DNA from: an uncultured SAR86 cluster bacterium
Lineage (GTDB): Bacteria; Pseudomonadota; Gammaproteobacteria; Magnimaribacterales; TMED112
Length of the DNA stretch: 36,305 nt
Assembly: GCA_902563885.1 (NCBI GenBank)
Contig: CACEYZ010000009.1
Span: 1 to 36,305 of the forward strand
Direction: 5' to 3'
The position numbers and the translations under genes are program-made. Shown here piece by piece: positions 23,763-32,085 of this stretch. Numbering within the stretch: the stretch's first letter is position 1; the number at the start of each line of letters is the position of its first letter. Below the pieces are notes generated by a model. It was given only the letters and a program-made list of their open reading frames with translations. It was not told where the DNA came from and searched no databases.

Positions 23763-25027
23763 TATTTATAGACCGGAAATTTTGAACAAAGATTTGCAGC
23801 TTTCTTTTTCACTTCTTGAAGAATTTCAGGTTTATTTTTATTTTCTATAGCCTCTGAAATTAGTTTAACAATTTCTGAACATTCCTCTTCCTTAAAGCCT
23901 CTTGTAGTTATTGCTGCTGTACCAATTCTTACTCCAGAAGTTACAAAAGGTGATTCAGGATCGTTAGGTATTGAGTTCTTATTCAAAGTAATATTCACCC
24001 TACCTAATAATTCTTCTGCATCTTTTCCAGAAATATTTTTATTTCTTAGATCTAATAGAAGCAGATGATTATCAGTTTGAGGTTGTACAGTTTCGAATCC
24101 TAATTTCTGAAAATCTTCACACATTGATTTCGCATTTTTTATTATCTGTTTTTGATAATTTACAAAGTCATCCGTCATAGCTTCTTTAAAACACACAGCT
24201 TTTGCGGCAATAACATGCATAAGCGGCCCTCCTTGAGAGCCTGGGAAAACACCAAAGTTTAATTTTTTCTGAAAATCTTCATCTTCATTAGAGAGAATTA
24301 TCCCCGATCTAGGGCCTCTCAAGGATTTGTGTGTTGTGCTAGTAACTACGTGCGCATATTCAACAGGATTTGGATAAACACCACCAGCTACCAGACCTGA
24401 AACATGGGCCATATCAACTAGAAGAAAAGATTTATTTCTATCTGCAATTTCCCTAAAACGCTTCCAGTCAACTATACCCATATACGCTGAAAAACCAGCA
24501 ATTATAAGTTTTGGTTTGTGTTTGTCAGCAAGTTTCTCAACCTCTTCATAATCAATTGTTCCAGTGTCTTTTTTTAAACCATACTGTATGGCATTAAAAT
24601 TTCTTCCAGAAAAATTTACTTTTGCACCATGAGTTAAGTGACCTCCTTGATCGAGAGCCATACCTAAAATAGTATCGCCAGGTTCCAATAATGCTAAAAA
24701 AACTGCAGCATTAGCTGAAGCCCCAGAGTGAGGTTGTACATTAGCAAATTTTGCACCAAATAATTTTTTTGCTCTTTCAATAGCAATGCTTTCTACACCA
24801 TCTACATGCTCACATCCACCGTAATATCGCTTATTTGGATAACCCTCAGCGTATTTATTTGTAAGCACACTCCCTTGTGCTTCCAGCACTCTTTTAGACG
24901 CATAGTTCTCTGATGCAATTAATTCAATGTGTTCTTCTTGCCGTGATAACTCAAGTCCCATAAAGTTTGCTAAATCAGGATCGTACTCTTCAATATTTTG
25001 ATTTTGTGTTAATTTAAATTCATTCAT
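23762..25027 (-). CDS. glyA: serine hydroxymethyltransferase
   Basis: 421 residues (E. coli 417). PLP enzyme interconverting serine and glycine with tetrahydrofolate, the main one-carbon source. [10 protein letters not shown] (32-41), [18 protein letters not shown] (56-73), [24 protein letters not shown] and [13 protein letters not shown] with the PLP lysine Lys234 are all intact. The start overlaps the nth stop (ATGA). No glycine riboswitch is possible here, since no leader exists between nth and glyA. Confidence 0.97.
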   Translation of the reverse strand: MNEFKLTQNQNIEEYDPDLANFMGLELSRQEEHIELIASENYASKRVLEAQGSVLTNKYAEGYPNKRYYGGCEHVDGVESIAIERAKKLFGAKFANVQPHSGASANAAVFLALLEPGDTILGMALDQGGHLTHGAKVNFSGRNFNAIQYGLKKDTGTIDYEEVEKLADKHKPKLIIAGFSAYMGIVDWKRFREIADRNKSFLLVDMAHVSGLVAGGVYPNPVEYAHVVTSTTHKSLRGPRSGIILSNEDEDFQKKLNFGVFPGSQGGPLMHVIAAKAVCFKEAMTDDFVNYQKQIIKNAKSMCEDFQKLGFETVQPQTDNHLLLLDLRNKNISGKDAEELLGRVNITLNKNSIPNDPESPFVTSGVRIGTAAITTRGFKEEECSEIVKLISEAIENKNKPEILQEVKKKAANLCSKFPVYK

Positions 25028-25677
25028 GGTTTTTTATGTTTAAACTTTGATTTTCTTTTTGGATAGCAAGTTTTGCATATCTCACATTCTAGACCATAAC
25101 AACCTCTAGCAGGACAATATGCTCTAGCGTACATAATAATTTGTATATGAAGTTTATTCCATTCCTCAATAGGAAAAATATTCTTTAGATCACTTTCTGT
25201 TGTTTTAACATTTTTTCCGCTACTTAAACCCCACCTTTGAGCACATCTATGAATGTGCGTATCAACAGGAAAAGCTGGGATGTTAAACGCTTGAGAAACA
25301 ACTACTGAGGCTGTTTTATGCCCAACTCCAGGTAATTTTTCTAAAGCTGCCATGTCATCTGGAACTTTCCCATCAAAATTTTTAACTAATATTGATGATA
25401 ATTGCTTTATGGCTTTAGATTTTTGTGGGCCAAGACCACATGGTTTAATGATTTTATAAATTTGATTTTGAGTTAATTTACTCATTTTTAAGGGGCTTTT
25501 AGCTACTTTAAAAAGTTTGGGTGTAATTTTGTTGACCCTCTCATCAGTGCACTGAGCGGAAAGCAATACTGCAATTAATAACGTGTAAGGATCTGAGTGA
25601 TCAAGTGGGACTGGAGGAGTCGAGAAAACTCTGTCCAGTATCTTAGAAATATTCCTTGCTCGTTCGCTTTTTTTCAA
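25024..25677 (-). CDS. nth: endonuclease III
   Basis: 217 residues (E. coli 211). HhH-GPD DNA glycosylase/AP lyase removing oxidised pyrimidines. [17 protein letters not shown] (33-49), the helix-hairpin-helix LPGVGHKTA with catalytic Lys121, and PVDTHIHR with catalytic Asp139 are conserved. The start is TTG at 25677; no ATG fits. The C-terminal iron-sulfur region has cysteines at 188, 193, 198, 201 and 204. The usual spacing CX6CX2CX5C is not met, although the outer two keep the normal distance of 16. Cluster binding may use a shifted set. Confidence 0.93.
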   Translation of the reverse strand: MKKSERARNISKILDRVFSTPPVPLDHSDPYTLLIAVLLSAQCTDERVNKITPKLFKVAKSPLKMSKLTQNQIYKIIKPCGLGPQKSKAIKQLSSILVKNFDGKVPDDMAALEKLPGVGHKTASVVVSQAFNIPAFPVDTHIHRCAQRWGLSSGKNVKTTESDLKNIFPIEEWNKLHIQIIMYARAYCPARGCYGLECEICKTCYPKRKSKFKHKKP

Positions 25678-25689
25678 TGTATCAAAAGT

Positions 25690-25717
25690 TTGCTAACTAA
25701 TATATTTGGTATATTAT
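25690..25717 (+). promoter_or_regulatory. candidate promoter of the TonB-dependent receptor gene
   Basis: In the gap between divergent nth and the receptor, TTGCTA (25690-25695) and TATTAT (25712-25717) are 16 bases apart, leaving a leader of about 30 bases that contains GGGGAGAG before the ATG at 25754. The region is very AT-rich, so the exact boxes are uncertain, but this is the roomiest upstream region in the window. Confidence 0.45.
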
Positions 25718-25753
25718 AAGCATTATATATTGTCTTAAATTATGGGGAGAGAC

Positions 25754-28700
25754 ATGAAAAAGATCTTTTTATTATTACTTGTGCTTGTCACAAGCTCGTT
25801 CGTGTTTTCTCAAGAAGCTGATGAAGGCTTTGATGAGGATTCAATTGAAAATGTTGTTACGACTGCTCTTTTAAAAGAAGAGACAGTACAGGATGCATCA
25901 GTTGCTGTTACAGTTTTAACTGGTGCTGATATTGATGAAAGAGGTATAAGAGACCTCGAAGATGCTCAATTCCAGGTGCCTGGATTATATTTTACCCAGG
26001 GCGTATTTACTGGAGCAGCAATATCAATAAGAGGTATACCAAACCTTTCAGGAGCAGGAGCTTCTTTCTCAGGAAATGTTTCCTACAGAATGGACGGCTC
26101 TAATGTAACCGCTGCTTGGTTTGCTGACGGAGAAATGTTTGATGTTCAAGCGCTTGAAGTTTTACGTGGACCTCAAGGTACTCTTTTCGGTGGTAGTAAC
26201 CCTGCAGGTTCAGTGATCATTTCATCTGCAACACCTACCTCTGCAAAAAATAACTATTTTGATTTTGAAATAGGTGATCATGAACTTTCAAAGTTCACTT
26301 TAGGTCACACTGTTCGTTTTTCTGATAAAGCTGCAACAAGATTTGCAATAAGAAAAACTAATAGAGATGGTTTTGTAATGAACTTACAAACTGGAGAAAA
26401 AATTGATGATAAAGACTATTTAGGAGCTAGAATGGTTACTGAATATGACTTTGATAATGGAGCAACTTTAAGATTCATAGCTTTCCATCAATCAAGAGAC
26501 GATAAAAGCGGAAGGTTAATGAAAACTTCTTGTGATCCTGTAATTATTTTTAGTTGCCAACATAATTTAACAGGAACTTTCCCAGATCCAGGAGGATTAC
26601 TTGACACAACTGGTTCATATTTTTCAAGTATTGATTTATTAACAGGTTTATATCCAGGAAATGGATTAATTTCTGATCCAACAATTAATGTTTACGAAAA
26701 CACAGTTGTACCAACTGATTCCTACAAAGTCAGTCACCCTTTAACACCATCTAAAGAAATTGACTCTAACTTATTTAGCTTGAATCTCGAACAAAACATG
26801 CTCGGACATGATTTTGTGTTGAACTATGCATATTACGAACATGAATACGATTCATACGGAGCTTTAAATGAAGCCTCCATGGATAGACCTTACCATATGG
26901 GAGGAGTTGTAAATGCTTCGCTATTTGAAGGTAGATATACAGGGCCTTTTACAAGGGATATGATTGTTGATAGGTCATATTCTGATAACAAAAACCAAGA
27001 ATTAGAATTAAGAATACTATCTGATAGTGATGGTCCCCTAAATTATGTTGCTGGTCTTTATTCAAGGGTTTATAAAACAACGACTATTTATGAAATTGAA
27101 AGTCCAGGATTGGAATACTTTGGTAATGTTGGAGCTGGACCTGTTGGCCAAATGTTCCCTGCATTAGCAAATAAAGGTGGACTTACATTCTGGGCTGCAT
27201 TCACAGGAGTTTATAATGTAAATATATATCCAAACCTGCAAACAGCAGCGACAAATTTTGTTTTATCTGACCCTGCATCACTTGCAGCAATAGCAGCAGC
27301 AGTACCAGGATTAATGGCTTCTGGTTTAACCTTAGCACAAGCTCAGGCAGCAGCAACAGGTCAGTTAGTTTTAGCTAACTTTAGCAACCCTGCTTTAAGA
27401 GGAGCAGCTGTACAAGGTACTATGGCCCAAGCTGCTGGTACAGTGCAGTTTTTAGAAGCTGCAGGTCTTGCAACATTTAAACCTGCATTTGGCGATTGGC
27501 AAAAGAATTTCGAAAGCGACCAAGAAGCAAAGAATGTTGAAGAAGCTATTTTTGCAGAAGTGGATTATGACCTTTCAGAAAAGTGGCAAGTTCGACTTGG
27601 TGTTAGATGGATGGACACAAGAAAAGATAGCTTAGCTAGAAGCGGTGTTTTAGACATTAACCAATTCCAAACCGCTTACTACGCAACAGAAGCTGAAGCT
27701 GTTGCAACTTTACCACGAAACAGAGCAAATTTTGAGACAGTAACTGGCAGAGTTATATTCGATTACCAACTTGATGAAGATACATTGCTTTACTTTGGAT
27801 TCAATAGAGGTACAAAACCTGGTGGTTATGAGCCTGCGGTTGACACACAAGCTGCTACTCAATTAGATGACATTTTAGTTGAGGCAGAAGAGCATGATAT
27901 TTTTGAAATTGGTACAAAAGGAAGCTATTTTGGCGGAGCATTAATACTAAATTTAAATGCTTATCAAAATACTATTAGTGGAAACCAATTGCAGAGACTT
28001 GCTGGACTTGCTACAACAACGTACAACGGTGATACAGAAAATACTGGTTTTGAAGTTGAGGCTTTTGCTTTCTTGAGCGAAAACACCAGACTTGATGCAA
28101 GCATCTCTGGAAATGATCACGTTTATACAAATGCAACTGGTATCAACCCAAATAATCCATTTGGAGCAACACAAATGCTTCCACTTGGAGCTGATGGAAC
28201 ATTAATCCAAAGTTTCAATGGCGCAGCCTTTGCATCACTCGGCATTCCTGGATTTGGTCAAAACTACCTTAACTTAAATCATGATGGTCTTGCACAAGCT
28301 TTTGGTAATAATGCTGGTGCGATTTATGCAATTACCACTTATGGTATGACAGATGTTGGACCTATCTTTTCACAATTCGGACAACTTTGTAACCAACCAT
28401 TTGCACTAGTATGTCCTGATCCTGGCATTGATCGAGATTTGAATGGAAATAAAGTTCAATATGTGCCAGAGCTTGCATATAAGTTTGGTCTTGAACAAGA
28501 CGTAATGAAGAATGCAGCAGGTACAATGACCTTAAGATTTGAGCATGCTTTTGTAGGTGAAAGATTTGTAACAGAATTTAATGAAATGGAGTTACCTTCA
28601 TATCAATTCTCAAACCTTTCATTAAGGTATGTCCACTCTTCAGATAGATTTGGATTTAACTTAAAAGTTTACAACTTACTTGATGAAGATCTTATTATCG

Positions 28701-28795
28701 GTGGGTCTAAAGGTTCTAATGCTAACGGTGGAGTGATAACTTATTATCAGCTTAGACCTACAGCAACTAACTTACAATTCTTCGTAAGATACTAG
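25754..28795 (+). CDS. TonB-dependent outer-membrane receptor
   Basis: About 1013 residues. I chose ATG 25754 over the in-frame ATG at 25742: a GGGGAG ribosome site lies between them and the later start gives a clean signal peptide, KKIFLLLLVLVTSSFVFS, with cleavage likely before QEADE. A TonB-box-like ENVVTTAL and a plug domain (to about 165) with VLTGADIDERG, ISIRGIPN and the hallmark ALEVLRGPQGTLFGGSNPAG follow. The barrel ends in an aromatic residue (NLQFFVRY), as outer-membrane proteins do. Near 510-580 an alanine-rich segment (LAAIAAAVPG, AQAQAAATGQ) probably forms an exported loop. Ligand unknown; large receptors of this kind import iron complexes, vitamins or glycans. No neighbouring transporter or degradative gene indicates which. 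Confidence 0.93.
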   Translation: MKKIFLLLLVLVTSSFVFSQEADEGFDEDSIENVVTTALLKEETVQDASVAVTVLTGADIDERGIRDLEDAQFQVPGLYFTQGVFTGAAISIRGIPNLSGAGASFSGNVSYRMDGSNVTAAWFADGEMFDVQALEVLRGPQGTLFGGSNPAGSVIISSATPTSAKNNYFDFEIGDHELSKFTLGHTVRFSDKAATRFAIRKTNRDGFVMNLQTGEKIDDKDYLGARMVTEYDFDNGATLRFIAFHQSRDDKSGRLMKTSCDPVIIFSCQHNLTGTFPDPGGLLDTTGSYFSSIDLLTGLYPGNGLISDPTINVYENTVVPTDSYKVSHPLTPSKEIDSNLFSLNLEQNMLGHDFVLNYAYYEHEYDSYGALNEASMDRPYHMGGVVNASLFEGRYTGPFTRDMIVDRSYSDNKNQELELRILSDSDGPLNYVAGLYSRVYKTTTIYEIESPGLEYFGNVGAGPVGQMFPALANKGGLTFWAAFTGVYNVNIYPNLQTAATNFVLSDPASLAAIAAAVPGLMASGLTLAQAQAAATGQLVLANFSNPALRGAAVQGTMAQAAGTVQFLEAAGLATFKPAFGDWQKNFESDQEAKNVEEAIFAEVDYDLSEKWQVRLGVRWMDTRKDSLARSGVLDINQFQTAYYATEAEAVATLPRNRANFETVTGRVIFDYQLDEDTLLYFGFNRGTKPGGYEPAVDTQAATQLDDILVEAEEHDIFEIGTKGSYFGGALILNLNAYQNTISGNQLQRLAGLATTTYNGDTENTGFEVEAFAFLSENTRLDASISGNDHVYTNATGINPNNPFGATQMLPLGADGTLIQSFNGAAFASLGIPGFGQNYLNLNHDGLAQAFGNNAGAIYAITTYGMTDVGPIFSQFGQLCNQPFALVCPDPGIDRDLNGNKVQYVPELAYKFGLEQDVMKNAAGTMTLRFEHAFVGERFVTEFNEMELPSYQFSNLSLRYVHSSDRFGFNLKVYNLLDEDLIIGGSKGSNANGGVITYYQLRPTATNLQFFVRY

Positions 28796-28815
28796 TAGAA
28801 AGATTTGCTAAAATT

Positions 28816-28841
28816 AAAGCCTCCTTCGGGAGGCTTTTTTT
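28816..28841 (+). terminator. intrinsic terminator whose 3' arm is also a Shine-Dalgarno
   Basis: AAAGCCTCC, loop TTCG, GGAGGCTTT, then a run of seven T (28835-28841) in total. Six GC-rich pairs plus three A:T pairs and a stable tetraloop make a textbook Rho-independent terminator 20 bases after the receptor stop. The GGAGG of the 3' arm (28829-28833) lies eight bases before the ATG of the next gene (28842), ideal for ribosome binding. Confidence 0.92.
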
Positions 28842-29153
28842 ATGTTATTTGATATTAAGAAAAATCTTGAAAAGATAGCGCTTTCACTTTCTAACGAAAC
28901 GAAGGCAAACGAAAATATGCTTCACGCATATTTTGATTATTTAGAAACAGGCGATGAGGAGGCGCTTGATTCAGCTAATACACAATTTAGAGAAAATTTA
29001 AAAAGTGCTGGCCTTGGTATTCTTTTAATTATCCCTTTTTCACCAGTCACAATTCCATTCTTCATTCGTTTAGCAAAAAAACACCAAGTAGATATAATTC
29101 CTAATTGGTATAAAAAGCTTGATTTAAATAATGATGAAAACAAGTTAGAATAA
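28842..29153 (+). CDS. small LETM1-like protein
   Basis: 103 residues. N-terminal half is acidic and helical (LSNETKANENMLHAYFDYLETGDEEALD in part). The second half has a hydrophobic segment, SAGLGILLIIPFSPVTIPFFIRLAKK, then VDIIPNWYK. The pattern of a hydrophobic PF.P.TIPF helix followed by a basic stretch and IIP.W/F resembles the core of LETM1-domain proteins. This is recognition from memory and is moderate at best. Function unknown. The start ATG directly follows the terminator T-run and can only use the terminator's GGAGG as ribosome site. No other in-frame start exists before residue 26. It lies 20 bases before the thiolase gene. Confidence 0.75.
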   Translation: MLFDIKKNLEKIALSLSNETKANENMLHAYFDYLETGDEEALDSANTQFRENLKSAGLGILLIIPFSPVTIPFFIRLAKKHQVDIIPNWYKKLDLNNDENKLE

Positions 29154-29173
29154 ACTTTTCCGGAGAATTTAAA

Positions 29174-30367
29174 ATGAAAAATGTTGTAATTGTCGATAGT
29201 GTAAGAACAGGTCTCAGTAAATCTTTTAGAGGTACTTTTAACATGACCAGAGGTGATGATATGGTTGCTCACTGTATTAATGCCCTGTTAGATAGAAATA
29301 AAAATTTAGATCCCAATAGTGTTGAAGATATTATTATGGGATGTGGAAATCCAGAGGGTCCTACGGGCCATAATATAGGGAGAAATGCAGTTGTTTTATC
29401 AAATCTTCCAATCTCAACAAGTGGAACTACTGTAAATAGGTACTGTTCTTCAGGTCTTCAAACAATTTCAATGGCAGCCGGACAAATAATGGCTGGCGGC
29501 TATGATGTCATTATGGCAGGTGGAGTGGAGCAAATAACCCAAACACAACCTGTAATAAACATGAATGGCTTTGTTAATGAAAAAATAAATGAAAATGAAC
29601 CGGGTATATATTTTCCTATGGGTCAAACTGCTGAAGTTGTTGCGAAAAGATATAAAGTTTCTCGTGAATCACAAGATGAGTATTCTTTGCAAAGCCAATT
29701 AAGATGCGCTGAGGCACAGGAGGCAGGCAGGTATGATGACGAGATAATTCCTATGAAAACTCAAATGCTTCTTACAAACAAGGAGACTGGAGAGCAGAAA
29801 GTTATAGACGCAGAATGCGTGAAAGACGAATGCAACAGACCTGAAACTACAATTGAGGGACTATCTGGCTTGAAACCAGTCTTTGATCCTGAAAATGGAA
29901 GTGTAACCGCAGGTAACTCCTCTCAATTATCAGATGGAGCTTCAGTTACATTGGTAATGTCTGAAGAAAAAGCTTTAGATTTAGGCTTGAAACCAAAAGC
30001 ATATTTTAGAGGATTCACTACAGTTGGTTGCGGTCCAGATGAAATGGGGATTGGTCCTGTTTTTGCTATTCCAAAATTGTTAGAGAAATACAAATTATCC
30101 ATAAAAGATATAGACCTATGGGAATTAAACGAAGCATTTGCAGTTCAAGTAGTATATTGTAGAGATGAGCTAGGTATTCCTATGGACAAGTTAAATCTAG
30201 ATGGTGGTTCAATTGCGATTGGTCATCCTTATGGCATGACAGGTTCAAGACTTGCAGGACATATGATTAGAGAATTAAATAATAGAGATGCACAGTATGG
30301 AGTGGTAACAATGTGCGTCGGTGGTGGAATGGGAGCAGCAGGCCTTCTTGAAAGATACCCATCATAA
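29174..30367 (+). CDS. thiolase (acetyl-CoA acetyltransferase family)
   Basis: 397 residues, standard thiolase length. Nucleophile Cys91 in VNRYCSSGLQTI, NEAFAVQ (319-325), GGSIAIGHPYGMTGSR with His351, and the second catalytic Cys381 in CVGGGMGAAGLLE are all intact. Thiolases either cleave 3-ketoacyl-CoA (FadA type) or condense two acetyl-CoA (AtoB/PhbA type). The sequence alone does not settle which, and no FadB partner is adjacent. A clear CGGAG Shine-Dalgarno lies eight bases before the ATG. The 3' end overlaps thiL by up to 47 bases. Confidence 0.93.
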   Translation: MKNVVIVDSVRTGLSKSFRGTFNMTRGDDMVAHCINALLDRNKNLDPNSVEDIIMGCGNPEGPTGHNIGRNAVVLSNLPISTSGTTVNRYCSSGLQTISMAAGQIMAGGYDVIMAGGVEQITQTQPVINMNGFVNEKINENEPGIYFPMGQTAEVVAKRYKVSRESQDEYSLQSQLRCAEAQEAGRYDDEIIPMKTQMLLTNKETGEQKVIDAECVKDECNRPETTIEGLSGLKPVFDPENGSVTAGNSSQLSDGASVTLVMSEEKALDLGLKPKAYFRGFTTVGCGPDEMGIGPVFAIPKLLEKYKLSIKDIDLWELNEAFAVQVVYCRDELGIPMDKLNLDGGSIAIGHPYGMTGSRLAGHMIRELNNRDAQYGVVTMCVGGGMGAAGLLERYPS

Positions 30368-31244
30368 AAAAAATGAAGAATATTTCATCGAGAAATATTT
30401 AAAACCTCTTTCAAAAAAAAATGAATCATTCCCCATTCCAAATGGGGACGATTCTTCTATGATTAATTTTAATTCTCTGATAAGTGTTGATTCATTCGTA
30501 GAAGGACAGCATTTTCCTAAAGATTTAGATCCTTTTTTTATTGGTTACAGATCTATAGCTGTTGCTGCTAGTGATATTTTAGCTATGGGAGCAAAACCTG
30601 AGGGATGTCTATTGTCTATAACGATTAATAAGCCCTCTGATGAATGGTTTAGAGAATTCTCAAATGGTATAAACAAATTTTTAGAACAGCATAAAATGTC
30701 ATTACTTGGAGGTGATATTACAAAAGGAAATTTAAATATTGGAGTCACAGTAGTAGGAAAAACAAATAATAAAGTTCTTAAAAGAGATGGCGCAAAAGTA
30801 AATGAAAATATTTTTATTTCAGGAACATTAGGAAGAGGTTATCTTGGACGATTAGAGTATAGAGAGCTTGACACGAAATTAAATCATTTTTTAATGCCAA
30901 AAATTCCTATACATGACATTGATATAATTAGAGAAGTTGCTAGTTCTTGTATTGACGTATCAGATGGCTTTCTAATAGATTTAAAACGTATATTAATCTC
31001 ATCGAAAGTTGGTGCGGATATCTTTTTAAATGAAAATTTTTGCACAAATGGTAAAGAAGACTTAATTTGTGGAGATGATTATGTTTTGTGTTTTACATCA
31101 AATTTAGATGAAAAAGACTTAATAAAAATACTACCAGATGCTCACTATGTAGGAAAGATTACAAAAGAACAAAAACTTGATGTGTTTGATCAAAAAAAGA
31201 ATAGATTAAATTTCAATAAATTAGGTTGGGATTCATTTATTTAA
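30321..31244 (+). CDS. thiL: thiamine-monophosphate kinase
   Basis: Up to 307 residues (E. coli 325). ThiL phosphorylates thiamine monophosphate to thiamine diphosphate. PIPNGDDSSMI, SVDSFVEGQHF, GYRSIAVAASDILAMGAKPEG, LLGGDITKGNLNIGVTVVGK, CIDVSDGFLIDL and CGDDYVLCFT match the AIRS-like fold of ThiL. The start is uncertain. The earliest is GTG 30321 (or the GTG at 30324), which places GDD at 42-44, about 14 residues later than in E. coli. TTG at 30348 would give a more usual N-terminus. No ATG is available. All options lie inside the thiolase gene. The end overlaps dxs by four bases, tail to tail. Confidence 0.92.
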   Translation: MVEWEQQAFLKDTHHKKNEEYFIEKYLKPLSKKNESFPIPNGDDSSMINFNSLISVDSFVEGQHFPKDLDPFFIGYRSIAVAASDILAMGAKPEGCLLSITINKPSDEWFREFSNGINKFLEQHKMSLLGGDITKGNLNIGVTVVGKTNNKVLKRDGAKVNENIFISGTLGRGYLGRLEYRELDTKLNHFLMPKIPIHDIDIIREVASSCIDVSDGFLIDLKRILISSKVGADIFLNENFCTNGKEDLICGDDYVLCFTSNLDEKDLIKILPDAHYVGKITKEQKLDVFDQKKNRLNFNKLGWDSFI

Positions 31245-32071
31245 TTTTTTAAGAAATTATCGATTTTTTTCTGAATGCTTTCTTCATCCAATCCATTTTC
31301 TCTAAGAATTTCTTTTCTACTTCCATGAGCTGGAAATTCATCTTTTAATCCAATTGATAGTAAATTTCCTTTAAATTTTTGTTTATGTAATTGCTCACCA
31401 ACAGCGCTACCACATCCGCCAAGTAGAGTATTGTCTTCTAGGGTAATGATAATCTCATGTTGCATAGCGTGTTCTAATGCATCTTGATCAATAGGTTTAA
31501 TAAATCGCATATCATATAAGGTGTAATCCTTTTTCTCAGCAATTTGATCTATTTGATCTATCAAAACCCCAAAATTTAAAATACAAACAGATTGACCATC
31601 TTTTATTTTTTTAGCTTTACCAATTTTAAAACCTTCTACTTCATTAGGTTTCGGTTGAACACCAATTCCAGATCCTCTTGGATATCTTATTGCAGCTGGT
31701 CCTTTATGCTCGTAACAAATATTCAAAAGATGCCAAAGCTCATGCTCATTAGATGGGCAAGAAATTATAATATTTGGAATACATCTCATAAAACTAATAT
31801 CAAAACTTCCTGTATGTGTAGGGCCATCTTCTCCAACAATGCCAGCCCTATCAATTGCAAAAGTAACATCGATATTTTCCAAACATACATCATGTATGAA
31901 TTGGTCATACCCTCTTTGTAAGAATGTTGAGTAGATTGCCACAACTGGTTTTAAGCCCTCTAAAGATAATCCGGCAGCAAAGGTTACAGAATGTTGCTCT
32001 GCAATTGCAACGTCATAAAATCTTTCAGGATATTCTTTTTCAAAGTTTACCATTCCAGAACCCTCTTTCAT
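31241..32071 (-). CDS. dxs: 1-deoxy-D-xylulose-5-phosphate synthase, C-terminal part (other frame)
   Basis: Second part of Dxs: transketolase pyrimidine-binding and C-terminal domains. AIAEQHSVTFAAGLSLEGLKPVVAIYSTFLQRGYDQF, DRAGIVGEDGPTHTGSFD, RYPRGSG and EDNTLLGGCGSAVGEQL are typical. The ATG at 32071 is an internal methionine (AMKEGSGM), not a natural start. The same frame is open and Dxs-like up to 32236, reading GAGFIPAEEER, IKYHAIS, FQDIFGDWLC and so on, and joins the upstream frame at an A AAA AAG sequence. Taken alone it would make an inactive fragment. With a -1 shift it completes a 621-residue enzyme (E. coli 620). It overlaps the convergent thiL by four bases. Confidence 0.85.
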   Translation of the reverse strand: MKEGSGMVNFEKEYPERFYDVAIAEQHSVTFAAGLSLEGLKPVVAIYSTFLQRGYDQFIHDVCLENIDVTFAIDRAGIVGEDGPTHTGSFDISFMRCIPNIIISCPSNEHELWHLLNICYEHKGPAAIRYPRGSGIGVQPKPNEVEGFKIGKAKKIKDGQSVCILNFGVLIDQIDQIAEKKDYTLYDMRFIKPIDQDALEHAMQHEIIITLEDNTLLGGCGSAVGEQLHKQKFKGNLLSIGLKDEFPAHGSRKEILRENGLDEESIQKKIDNFLKN

Positions 32072-32085
32072 TGCAGGTGTTATCC

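Noticed and set aside
23762-25060. Glycine riboswitch before glyA
   Set aside because: No leader exists; the glyA ATG overlaps the nth stop.
25742-25753. ATG 25742 as the start of the TonB receptor
   Set aside because: It would put charged residues (GRD) before the signal peptide and bury the GGGGAG ribosome site in the coding region; ATG 25754 fits both better.
28937-29272. 111-codon minus-strand frame across the LETM1-like and thiolase starts
   Set aside because: It would cover the thiolase ribosome site and N-terminus. The plus-strand genes have family matches and a Shine-Dalgarno; this frame has neither.
31592-31921. Plus-strand 109-codon frame opposite dxs
   Set aside because: Antisense to conserved Dxs motifs; the encoded peptide looks like low-information reverse translation.
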